This document shows, in pieces, positions 11,613 through 21,421 of a stretch of 47,937 nt of DNA. Location: assembly GCA_022925895.1 (NCBI GenBank), contig JAKSYS010000496.1, positions 1 to 47,937 of the forward strand, written 5' to 3'. The notes below the pieces were generated by a model that was not told the origin of the DNA, searched no databases, and saw only the letters and a program-made list of their open reading frames with translations. The position numbers and the translations under genes are program-made. Source of the stretch: Fragilaria crotonensis. Its lineage: Eukaryota > Bacillariophyta > Fragilariophyceae > Fragilariales > Fragilariaceae. Each line of letters starts with the position of its first letter. The first letter of the stretch is position 1.

Positions 11613-12593
11613 ATGGCACCTAAGAAGAAGAAGGATAGCAGTGTTACTGCAATCCTGTCAGCTAAAGTTGGCAGACCGACAGTCTATAACACGGTTGAAG
11701 ATGTAGTCAAAATGGTACATAACTCATGTCTAAGAACAGGTATAACAAAACTCAACATGGTGGAGTGACAAATGGCTTGCGAGAATTTTAAATGTTGTCG
11801 ATCCAATCAAAACTTTCCTACAGTAATTTTGTACTAACTAATTAAATCGCATCATCGGATGAAGGTGATAATCAATGGCATCACTGTAGAACAGCAAGCC
11901 GTCAAAGCTTGTGATCTACATGGAGTGATCCCGGTCAACACAATCTACTCTAGAGTGAAGACCAGGAGGGAAAATGGGACCTACAATGCTCTTCTAAGGA
12001 GTGCAGAAGAGAAGAGGAGGATTGGCAGTCTAGTAGTCAACATTACACGTCATGATGGCTGCAATCATGTCTCAAAGGAGGCGGGTGCCGTATCTCCTAT
12101 CACTATGGATACCAGTTTGACCTCGTCAACATTGTCGCAACATGAATCGGTTGCCGTGGATTCTGCATCACAGTCACATTCAAACTCCCAGCAGCAGTTG
12201 TTGTCATCGTGTTCCTCTTCGTGTTCAACTATCAAGACAGAAGCTTCACGATTGTCTTCAAAACAAGCCGGTGTTGCTCGATTGGAAGCGAAGCGAACCA
12301 AGTTAGATTATGATGGACGTTTCAAGGCGGCCTTCAAGGACGCTACAAACCTTGTTGCGGAGAACAGCAGTAGAAAGGGAAGCGAACCCGTTCAAAGCAT
12401 TTGTACCCGACTAAACCTTGAGTACAACCTCGTGGGTTCGAAGAGCTTGAAACGAAGCACGTAAGAAACGCCCACGCAAGTGCATGGATGAATTTGACAA
12501 TGAGGACTCTGATGAGGAGGATGATAACTACTCCAGGCATCTTGCTTCTGAATTTGTCTACAGTGAAGTGAAAGTGGAACCAGTTAAGAATTG
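11613..12593 (+). pseudogene. Transposase-like DNA-binding protein remnant, internally deleted
   Basis: A possible first exon starts at 11613 (MAPKKKK, then KVGRPTVYNTVEDVV). The main open part is 11859-12464: HGVIPVNTIYSRVKTRREN, a Ser/Gln-rich spacer, then GRFKAAFKDATNLVAEN and SICTRLNLEYNLVGSKSLKR, which read like two helix-turn-helix-type segments. After KSLKR the frame jumps: 12465-12593 in another frame encodes EARKKRPRKCMDEF followed by an acidic tail ending EVKVEPVKN. The abrupt join of an N-terminal DNA-binding part to a basic/acidic C-terminal tail suggests that the catalytic middle has been lost, as in non-autonomous copies. I infer a transposon origin from style, not from a recognised catalytic domain. 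Splicing between 11613 and 11859 is unresolved. Confidence 0.4.
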
Positions 12594-12786
12594 ACCAGAC
12601 ACTTTGTAATGAATAGTAGAATGCTTCATCAAAACCACACGAATAGGCAAATTAAAACTAATCTTCATCAAGAGTTAAAATGAGCGACATTTACATCAAT
12701 TATATGAACTAGTATGTCAGCTAAGAACTACTGAGGTGACTACTTCATACACACTACCCAGCAAACTTCTTCTTTTCGGATGTCAA

Positions 12787-12998
12787 ATTCAGGAATTGAA
12801 ATTCATGATCACAAATGAAGAAGTGGTATAGTTCATGTATATTGAGTCCAAGAGCTCAGGAATTTCACTCAAGCTCTAGTAAAATTGAGTCAGCAAAATT
12901 CAGGATTTGAAATTTTGGAGCTCAGGAATGCAAGGTATGAGCTCCTATGCAAGAGATGAAAAATTTCAGGAAGAATAAATTTGGAGTTCAGGAATACG
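12787..12998 (+). repeat. Cluster of degenerate TCAGGAAT repeats
   Basis: Short related phrases recur: ATTCAGGAATTGAAATTC, GAGCTCAGGAATTTC, ATTCAGGATTTGAAATTTT, GAGCTCAGGAATGC, TTTCAGGAAGAAT, GAGTTCAGGAATAC. The spacing is irregular. The region is AT-rich and non-coding. Confidence 0.5.
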
Positions 12999-13150
12999 AG
13001 GAAACCCACTTTATACACAGGATGTACAACAAGCTCTTTAGTCCAAAGTCTTAACCTATATTTTAGGCAAAATTATGAACAAAAAATTATCATATCAAAG
13101 ATGATTGGTTTTTCATATCAAAGAGCCGCCTTGGTTTTGGCACCCTTAGA

Positions 13151-13381
13151 TGATGTTCAAACTGTGGTCAAGCAGGACACAATAAGAGAACTTGTTCTGC
13201 CGAAAGAAAAGTTAAGCCAATGGGTATCGAACAATCCGATACCATTATTGAAGAGGAGGCAACGGATGTATTGCTGTGCCTCCAAGAAGAAAAAGATGAA
13301 AATGAAGAGGAGGACAATGGAACAAAGGATGAACAACGTACAACAGAAGAAGACAATACTGAATCATTGTCCGTGCCCTAA
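13151..13381 (+). pseudogene. CCHC zinc-knuckle plus acidic tail remnant
   Basis: One frame reads CSNCGQAGHNKRTCSAE from 13154, a textbook C-x2-C-x4-H-x4-C zinc knuckle. It is followed by KVKPMGIEQSDTIIEEEATD and a Glu/Asp/Asn-rich tail ending SLSVP at 13379-13381. A TGA lies directly before the first Cys (13151-13153), and upstream text in the same frame is broken. Knuckles of this GHNKRTC type are common at the C-termini of MULE-like transposases and in some retroelement gag proteins. I favour a transposase tail, given the surrounding debris. Confidence 0.5.
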
Positions 13382-13661
13382 CCAGCAACTGCTACTAATG
13401 TAAGGATACTACTACTATGTAGTAATGTAATGTAGCTAGCTAAACGTTGACAACAATCTTCAAGTGTTTAGTAGTATGTGATGGTAGTACTATGATGGTC
13501 ATATGAGTAGTGAGTTGCTGGGATTGACGTACAACAGGCAATACTGAGTTAGGAGCTACTAAGTATATCAATGATACTACTAGTACTTTACGTCTACTAT
13601 GTACACAATGAAATGAAATGTCATGTTAAGCAGACCAACAATGTGCTAGTGGGTAATTGTA

Positions 13662-14078
13662 TTATTGGGTTGCCTTCTTCTTCTCATTGTCGCTGTTGTC
13701 AGTAGCGTGAAGGTCAGCCAGTACTAGTAGCTTTGTGGGTTTTCCTGCTTTCTTTTTGATTTTGTTCTCACCATGAACCACCACCTCACGAACATTCTTG
13801 TTTCTGCCCCCTGTGGACTGTACCTGTTCCTTAGGTACCTTCTTCAAGCTACACACCACACTCACAACTCTGCCGGTATGTTCCCTTGTGTACACGTATT
13901 CAAAAGGGTTATCATAGCTGTTGGGAAGGGCCTTGCACAAGTCAAATCTGCCGTCCTCATCGACAAATGCGGTGTCATCCTTGTCATCATCATCTTCATC
14001 ATCTACACCATTGTGTGGGACATGTGTATGGCCCTTAGGGACGTCAGCGTCTTCCTCGTTGCTGAACTTCTTGCTCAT
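13662..14078 (-). CDS. Hypothetical acidic/basic protein
   Basis: The frame from the Met at 14078 (MSKKFSNEEDADVPKGHTHV) encodes about 138 residues; an upstream Met at 14153 would add 25. It has a highly acidic stretch (DDEDDDDKDDTAFVDEDGRF), a middle part with DLCKALPNSYDNPFEYVYTREHTGRVV, and a Lys-rich C-terminus (NKIKKKAGKPTKLLVL, DNEKKKATQ). I do not recognise the family. The charge pattern fits a nuclear or nucleic-acid-associated protein, and it sits among transposon remnants, so it may be an accessory or decayed transposon gene. No introns are evident. Confidence 0.45.
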   Translation of the reverse strand: MSKKFSNEEDADVPKGHTHVPHNGVDDEDDDDKDDTAFVDEDGRFDLCKALPNSYDNPFEYVYTREHTGRVVSVVCSLKKVPKEQVQSTGGRNKNVREVVVHGENKIKKKAGKPTKLLVLADLHATDNSDNEKKKATQ

Positions 14079-14159
14079 TGTTGATGAAGTCAAAGAGTTT
14101 TTGCTACGAGTCTGTTTCGAGTGAAAAAAAGAGACATATACTGTGTATGACAATGTACG

Positions 14160-15300
14160 TGCAGCACTGGAATTGCGTGCGCTTGATTTTCAACAAAAAA
14201 TCAAGATACTACGCACAATGGTGCTTCCAATGATGAGGAGGCATTGAGGATCCAAACAAGACTTGCTGAAACTATGACCACTGTCAAAACCGACAATATA
14301 TCTAACGTTGCCAATGGCATGATGAAGGTTTGACACCAACAAAACTACAATGATGGTGAATTACTTCATGGCTATGCGACGCCTCACGTTCATGTCGGTG
14401 CGTTGTACACCACAAAGTACGACAAGTGCTGTGGAAGACAAAGATGGCAGGCGCTGAAATTTGACAAGGATGATATAGTGCATGAGCGCAAACAAAATGG
14501 ATGATATTGTAATATCATACAAATGTTGTGCATGATTTAAAAAGCAACATTTTTAAAATGGATGATATATGATATAGTAAAAACGACAAAATGATATTGT
14601 AAGTCATTGTATGATTTTGAAAAAGGGAAAACTTATGGATGATTTTGTAATTTACCCTTTTGAAATTCGTATCATCCGAAAACCTTAGCTAAAACCTAAA
14701 ACACGTGTATCGGCTTCGCGCAAAAATGAGCCTTTCAGATCCGTTATATGGCCGATTGGGCAATAGTAAAATACATTGAAATAACGTGTGAGTACCTATG
14801 TATTTTCAGTCGATGCGTTTATCATGCTTTCTCTATAGGGAATTTGCTCCCTGAGTTGTGTCTTCTCGGACCCCATGTCCATCACGTTTTTCATACTGGT
14901 CCCACCCGAATACTCGGAGTCGCCATTGGATATGTCATACCAACTACCAACGGCCACTCCCCCGGAAATGATATCATAGTACTCGAGTACAAGTACTACT
15001 ACATGTACGCCATAAACGCCTTTGTAACACAACGAAAATGCTTGTATGCATACACCGAAAACGCCAGATGCGTTTCCGTCAGAGCTGGAGGCATTGATCA
15101 TCATCTGTGTCGAAATGCCCCCATCGGCGACTACAGACTACAGACATGAGACGTGTGGTTATGGCTTGATTCCACGTTCCGGAAATGTGGTGGCATTGGG
15201 TCCTTTCTTCTAGCATTTGTTGTTGCCACGTGATGTGGATGATCATGTCTCCCTCCTATCCACCGTTGGCGAAAGTCAGCACACCGTTGGAGGAGGGTCC
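14160..15300. other. AT-rich stretch with GATGATAT phrases, no gene recognised
   Basis: 14460-14660 repeats the phrase TGGATGATAT/TGGATGATTT several times and contains a perfect palindrome ATGATATT-GT-AATATCAT near 14500. Frames at 14748-15149 are open for about 130 codons on both strands but carry no recognisable domain. This may be a worn AT-rich element. Confidence 0.35.
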
Positions 15301-15839
15301 ATGGAAGAAACGACTCTCCTGCTTCCAGGTGATTACACAAGGTTGTATGCCGCAACGACAGTGGTCAGGTAATGGTTATTGTCCTGAAGGAAATCGTTCA
15401 CCAGGTCATCCAGGAGTTTGCCGTAACGGCAACGATCACATCCCAGGAGGAATGCAACCTGCATTGGACACTTCTCGTTTTCGTTTTCCGTATAGAAAAA
15501 GGAAAGGCCTCACATGTAAGAGTGTGCTCGAAAGAAAACAAGAACAGCAAACGAGAAGACAGTCATTTGTTAGTGGTCTGCACTTCAGTATAATTCGTCC
15601 TTACCCGTAATGGAGATCAAAGCAATCTACTGGATGATGCATACCGCCTTGATGGCAAACAATTTCAGACAACACTCCCGACCCTTGCCACGGTACTGCT
15701 ATTCGAGCGTCCAACAAACATCCGTCTCTCTGAAATCCCGTACAAGTACTTTTGTGCCAAAGTACTCCCCTCCACGCAGACGCAGCCATCTGCACAGGTC
15801 CGCAGGGAGTTCTCATTCAGCCGCCAAGTTTTGAGCTGA
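15301..15839 (+). pseudogene. Coding remnant of unrecognised family
   Basis: From 15372 to 15839 one frame is open for about 155 codons except for a single TAA at 15591-15593. It contains EECNLHWTLLVFVFRIEKGK, SKREDSHLLVVCTS, and after the stop FVLTRNGDQSNLLDDAYRL, LPTLATVLLFERPTNIRL and EIPYKYFCAKVLPS. Just upstream, another frame (15301 onward, MEETTLLLPGDYTRLYAATT) looks like the displaced beginning. The hydrophobic/charged pattern looks like genuine folded-protein sequence, but I cannot name the family. One stop and one frame change suggest a decayed gene. Confidence 0.35.
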
Positions 15840-16226
15840 CCTTTTACCTCCAAATAACACATTTCTAAACCACAAACCAATGTTGACCAACCATCCTGGG
15901 TATAGTAGGTCGATAAAAAGGCTAACGACGTAGGTAGCACAAATCTGTCCTTAATTCTCCTGGTAGACTAGTGGAGGAACGTGACGCCGCATTCTGTCCA
16001 ATGCTCTGTGAATGCTTGTTTCTACGACAATGCGCGCGTGCATGGGCACCGAGCGTTGTACGGATCAGATCGTTTGCCAATCACATGCCCAATGGTCGAC
16101 AACAACAACTGGACATTTTGACCTTTCTTCACCAAGGACCGCGAATACCGGGACTACAAGTCTCATGAAATGGCATTTGGGAGAATTTGACTTTGAGCCG
16201 CGACCAAAGAGAGCACTAGTACATTG

Positions 16227-17640
16227 TTACTCACTCTCGATTGGCCAACAATCATCGCTCGACTTGCCAATCTTGGCACGCAAGTCAACAGTCGTTTGGG
16301 CAAAGACACCACGAAAGTTACAATCCAGACAGATATGGTTCGTGCGGGCACACTGTTTGGTACAAGTAGCGAAACGTCGAGCCTTTTGAGCAATGATTTG
16401 GTCCCAAACTGGTATAACAATTTGATCGGGGATCAAATGTCGGACTTTGTCAAGGATCTGATCCACCTTGAGGAATCCAGCGTCCAGCAGTCGATCGAGA
16501 TTTCGTTGGGCGTCACTTTCATTGTACAATTCTGGTAGGTACCACTGCATGTCAACATGCTTGTTGATACTCGACATCAACACAGTGGTATTGCTGCCCA
16601 TGGCCTGTCTCGTTTGTAAAACCTTATTGGCACAATCGTCATAATCAAGGGGATGCTTTTCGGCTCGCCAATGAATCACATCATAGTCTGAAGTGTTGGA
16701 GATTCCCATCAATTCAAGCAAATAGTCGACAGTATCAAAATGCTTGGACTGGAAAACAAAGTACTCGTCGAGGATTTGCCAAGTCGTTTTAGTCAAACCC
16801 ACTAACCATTTTCCCCCAACTCTTGTTCCGACGAGGCCACCTTGTCGATAATACTTGATTTTAATCACAGTCGTGACATTTTTCTGTTGGAACGCCTCTT
16901 CCAGTGGCGCATTCCGTTTCATTTGCCACATTCAGAACATATTCGTCAGGTTGCCGCAAACCTCTTCAAGAGGTTTAGTCCCTTTTGGATGATGAAAGCA
17001 CATGGGCACAATGACGGGATTCTCTTCGGCTAGCATCGCTTGATAATCGTCATAGGATACAATTTGTGAATGTACTTGCCGAAATTTAGAAGTATCGTAG
17101 ACTTGATCCAGTCCGACCGCATCATTCTCGCCACACGACGTTAAACGTCCACGCCCAATGCAGGGTTCCACCAGGGTGGCATTTAGCGTCTTGGCAACCT
17201 GGAGAATTTGTGCTAAGGATATCCTCCAGGTTGCCATACCCTCGGAGAAGAGTTCAATGAATATCCATAGATGTGAGCCCTTGGGATGCTTGTCATTAAT
17301 AGTGGCATTCGTACTAACTATTGCATTGGTAGGATATTCATAGTCTGCAAAGGTGTGCCACACATTTGTGAGAATTGACGATTCTGAAGAACTCGCCAAA
17401 GAGGTTTGGCTCTTGAATACAACAACGGTAGTACGTACCAACAGCGCTCTGCTCCTTATCGGCGGAAACAGTGATCAAGCTTGTTGTCGATCTCGTCGTC
17501 GTCGTTGCCGTAGTCGATTCCGCTGTGCTGTTGTTGTACTTGGAATTCAAATCAATCGTCATGACCGAGAACGCGGCAACCGCGATCAGTAAGGCAATCA
17601 TGAACAATGTTCTGCTCGGTCGTTGTTGTGGAGTGCCCAT
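16227..17640 (-). pseudogene. Type II membrane glycosyltransferase-like protein (copy A), premature stop
   Basis: The N-terminus (MGTPQQRPSRTLFMIALLIAVAAF) is a short cytosolic tail plus signal anchor, as in Golgi enzymes. A 55-bp intron (17438-17384, GTACGT donor, CTTCAG acceptor) joins it in phase to ESSILTNVWHTF. The lumenal domain has ATWRISLAQILQVAKTLNAT, LVEPCIGRGRL, YDVIHWRAEKHPLDYDDCA, NTTVLMSSINKH and a C-terminal Cys cluster ending SSDDCWPIESE. The HWR box and the LVEPC region suggest an O-fucosyltransferase-like fold, which is an inference. Relative to copy B (18646-19982) it carries nine extra bases that introduce an in-frame TGA (16932-16934) between NLTNMF and MWQMKRN. Everything else stays in frame, so either the gene is recently dead or the product is truncated. 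Confidence 0.7.
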
Positions 17641-18645
17641 TGTTGTTATTGTGATTGTTTGGCAGATCTCGCAGGCCAGCCTTTCTTAGACTCCTGAGAT
17701 GACGAGTTGTGTGCTTCGGATATTGATAATTGGGATAGCTGGTGGTGCACCACACGTGGTCGTTGACACTGTAAGCAATGCCGATCAATTCTACGCTCCA
17801 ATGATCCGGCACCGGAGCTTCGGATGACATCAAAATTCATTTCGAAGAATGACTCAAGTCTTGTCTTATCTTGTGAACCTGTGACGAGTATTGGAACATT
17901 GGAACCCAGAAAGGCGGGATGCAAATAATGGGTGTACGAATACCGAATACGTATTGTTTTGGACCAGCGAGTGCAGTACCAGTACGGGGGGGGGGACTCA
18001 TACCGGGTCAAGTAGTATAAGTACGATCCTTTCCTTAGGATTCCTGTGTCATTCCGGACAAGTATGACACTGTACCGGAACACAGGAATCCGACTCACGA
18101 TTCTTCAGTACCAGGTACTACCACGTCATACGCCTACTAGTATAAGGTACTCTACGTGGTACAAGTACTGTCCCTCTGCGCTATGTAGTATGATATGGTA
18201 CACATTTTGTACTGTATCATAGGTATTATATGCGTCATGCCATGTGTATGATACAGTGTCGGTGATGGTACCAGATACCACGTGCCAGCAGGTGAGCACC
18301 ATGAACGATCCCCCGATCATTGCACCGTGAATCATTGACAATAATGAAACATTGGTGACAAACTCTTACTCTTGCTAAGCGGGGATCAGCTGATGGGCAA
18401 CGAGACACATTGCGGGACACAAGGGGAATGAGCTTATTGACACCCTCCAGACAAGGCAGCTGTACCATGGTTACGCCTCTTTAAACGGTAGTTCCATACC
18501 TGGCTGGGAACCGCCATCACAACGAAGGGATCACAATGGCCCGCGAATAACGGGGCTGCAAGTCTGATGAGCTGGCTTCCATGGGCATTGACTTGGCGAC
18601 AAGGTCATTTGTCTCCCGATCTGACGTTCCCGTGAGCGCTGCGAT
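17641..18645. other. Spacer between the two paralogues, GTAC-rich
   Basis: About 1 kb without a credible gene. 17990-18260 is dense in GTAC and TACT phrases and includes an imperfect hairpin at 18038-18091. The left end would contain the promoter of copy A. Confidence 0.4.
18038..18091. repeat. Imperfect hairpin
   Basis: GGATTCCTGTGTCATTCCGG (18038-18057) pairs with CCGGAACACAGGAATCC (18075-18091), with a 3-nt bulge and a 17-nt loop. It lies in non-coding GTAC-rich DNA. Confidence 0.7.
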
Positions 18646-19982
18646 TCACTCACTCTCGATTGGCCAGCACTCATGACTCGACTTGCCAATCTTGGCACGC
18701 AAGTCAACAGTCGTCTGGGCAAATACACCACGAAAGTTGCATGCCGCACAGAGATGATTCGTGTCACCACATTGTTTTGTGCAAGTGGCAAAACGTTGAG
18801 CCTTTTGAGCGATGATTTGATCCCAAACTGGAATAACAATCTTATCAGGAATCAAGTTTCGGACTTTGTCAAGCACCTGATCCACCTTGAGGAATCCTGA
18901 ATCCAAGAGTCGATCGAGGTTTCGTTGGGCGTCGCTTGGATTGAACCTTTCCGGCGTGTACCATTGCATCTCTGCATGCGTGTTGATGCTTGACATTAAC
19001 ACCGTGGTGTTGCTACCCATGGCCTGCCTGGCTTGTAAAATCTTGGTGGCGCAGTCGTCGTAGTCAAGCGTGGCGATTTCAGCTCGCCAGTGAATCACAT
19101 CAAAGTCCGATGTGTTGGAGATTCCCATCAATTGTAGCAGATAGTCCACGGTATCGTAATGCTTGGGTTGAAACACAAAGTACTCGTCGAGTACCTGCCA
19201 AGTTGCATCAAACAAACCCAGTAACGCCTTGCCCCCAACTCTTGTTTTGACAAAGCCATCTGATCGATAATACTTGATGTGAATCACAGTCGTGACGTCT
19301 TTCTGTTTGAGCGCCCTTTCCAGAGGAGCGTTCACTTTCTTTTGCCACATATTGGGTAGATTGCCACAATACTTCTCAACATTCCCTTGCGGCGCTTGAA
19401 AGCACATGGGCACAATGACTGGTTTCTCCGTTGCTAGCATGGTTAGGTAATCTTCATGTGATGCAATGTGTGGGTGATACTGACGAAGTTTATTAGTATC
19501 GTACACATAATCCAGTCCGACCGCATCCTTGCCACACGCCTGCAAATGTCCACGCAGTATACATGGCTCCACCACAGTGGCATTAAGCTTCTTGGCAACC
19601 TGGAGAATTTGAGCTAACGAAATCCTCCAGGTAGCCATCCCCTCTGAGAATCGTTCCACGAATATCCAAACATGTGAGCCCTGTGGCGGCTCGTACGACA
19701 TGGTTGCACTGGTACTGGCTTGTGCATCTGCAGGAAAATGATGGATTGGAAGGTGTGCCACACTTGAGAGAGTGGAACTCTCCAAAACTCGTCGCGAAGA
19801 GTTATGCTCGTAAATACCACGTACGTACCTGAGCTCAGCACAATGCCGGCAGAAACAGTGATCGACCTCTTTACCGCAGTGCTGTTGTATTTGACGTTCA
19901 AGTCGCGCCTCAATAGAGTATACGTAGCCGCGGCGATCAGCATGGCTATCATGACCAATTTGTTGCTAATTGGAGTGCCCAT
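18646..19982 (-). CDS. Type II membrane glycosyltransferase-like protein (copy B)
   Basis: This is the intact paralogue of the gene at 16227-17640. It starts MGTPISNKLVMIAMLIAAAT (signal anchor). A GTACGTACGT donor at 19828 matches the donor in copy A; joining 19829 to 19787 (41-bp intron) restores one frame, although other acceptors are possible and this intron is unusually short. The lumenal domain is continuous to 18646: EGMATWRISLAQILQVAKKL, ATVVEPCILRGHLQACG, a DVIHWRAE box, NTTVLMSSINTHAEMQW, VIPVWDQIIAQKAQRFATC and a Cys-rich end (CTKQC, CAACNFRG, SSHECWPIE). The predicted place is the Golgi membrane with the catalytic part in the lumen. Assignment to O-fucosyltransferase-like enzymes rests on the HWR box, VEPC region and topology, and is tentative. 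Its length of about 410 residues suits such enzymes. Confidence 0.75.
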
Positions 19983-20463
19983 TCTTGTAGATGTAGTATA
20001 GGATTACAATCGCAGCTCACAGCCCCTTTGTGTGATTAAGATGGCTGGGTGCAGACCAGTTTGCTGCCACTGTATCAATGTTGATGAAAAATACCCCCAG
20101 AGACGCCAGTGACCCGGTGCTTCAAATGAAATGAAGACCAATATACATCATGAACACTCGTAGTACGTATTCCGGCAGTTTAAGTCACGTCTTTTAGTCA
20201 TTGTACGTCCACAGTCCGCACATACAGAATACAGAATACTCATGATGACAGTCATATAGATATAGTGCAGCGTACGAGGTACAAGTAGTCGCATGCAGGA
20301 CATGCCATGTCGCAATGACGCATGACCTATGACCTCTATGACCTATCGCCTATCATATGATGCTGATAATATATGAGGCTATGCATATGATGCGAATGAG
20401 GCTGAGACTAAACATGGGCACAAAACCTCTACGTCGTATGCACATACGTCCAACGAGTACTCG
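19983..20463. other. Intergenic spacer with short repeats
   Basis: Upstream of copy B. 20310-20420 contains repeated CTATGACCT and CATATGATG phrases. No gene is seen. Confidence 0.4.
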
Positions 20464-21202
20464 TACCACCTAAAAATGGCTTAGAGCCATTAAAAAAATT
20501 TGAGCCATTAAATGGTGTAATTTTCATTGACTCTACAAAAAAGGACCTCAATATCAATTGCATTGCTACTACACATATGGCAATGATGTTCGCTGCAATG
20601 TGGAGCGTCGTTCATTTACTGTCCAAAAAGTAAATTTTGGATGACAGTGTAATGATAATCGCACTGGAAGTTGGTACCTCGGAAATTTTGCACCTCCAAA
20701 ATTTTACACCATTGAGCCGGGCCTCCAATTTTGCATTGCGTACAACGCAGTACTCCGTCCAGCACATGCGAGAAATATCGATATCATTTTCGGGAAATAA
20801 ATTTCACATGTTGAACCTGTTCGCACGGGAATGGTTCGTGGTACCTCTTCCAAATCAATACCGGTGCACTGTGTACAATCAGCGTAGCAGTACCTGGGAA
20901 TGAGGTGAAATTTTTGTCGAATGGTGAAAAATTATTCAACGGCTGAACATTAAAAACTATAAGAGTATATATAGAATCAATAAATTGCTTGGAGCCACTA
21001 AAAACAAAAATGAGGCTTCCAAAATCGTCGACAACTTAATCAATTCTTTCTCCAGTGCACAAAAGATTAAACCATGTGATACCTAAAAGCATTATCTAAA
21101 ATGTTATGTGTGAAGTGAATTTGATTCAACAGATTTTCATTTCGATATCTTTTTAGTCCAACATGATGTAATTTAGTGGCTCCAAGCCATTTTTAGGTGG
21201 TA
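20464..21202. mobile_element. TA-flanked MITE with 24-bp terminal inverted repeats (Tc1/mariner-type)
   Basis: The ends are CCACCTAAAAATGGCTTAGA at 20466 and its inverse TCCAAGCCATTTTTAGGTGG ending at 21200. The inverted match runs about 24 bp with one mismatch and then continues imperfectly. Both ends are bordered by TA (20464-20465 and 21201-21202), the target-site duplication of Tc1/mariner transposons. The interior of about 735 bp has repeated GAGCCATTAAA phrases near the left end and a GGAGCCACTAAA phrase toward the right. The longest internal frame (20637-20903, 88 codons) has no transposase motif, so the element is non-autonomous. Confidence 0.88.
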
Positions 21203-21421
21203 CCAGGTTCCAAAAACTCCTGAGTACTGGTAATACAGTACGCCGCGTACACGTATCATACATCATGTCTTAATATATAGATATATAATATAATGCGATG
21301 CATAACTTTTACGCAACTTGACGAACACAATCTTTGGAGTCAGCATTCAGTGTATGTCATACAATTGTTGTGCTAAAGCAAAAAAAAGAACAACTGAGCC
21401 TACCTGCGTTAGCATTTTGAT

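Noticed and set aside
14748-15149. 133-codon plus-strand frame
   Set aside because: An equally long frame lies opposite and neither shows a domain; chance openness is the simpler view.
16932-16934. TGA in glycosyltransferase copy A as a selenocysteine codon
   Set aside because: The codon lies in nine bases absent from copy B and is not at a conserved Cys/Sec position; no SECIS-like element was seen.
17646-18098. 150-codon minus-strand frame upstream of glycosyltransferase copy A
   Set aside because: Tyr/Arg-rich text reflects GTAC-rich DNA and its hairpin, not a protein family.
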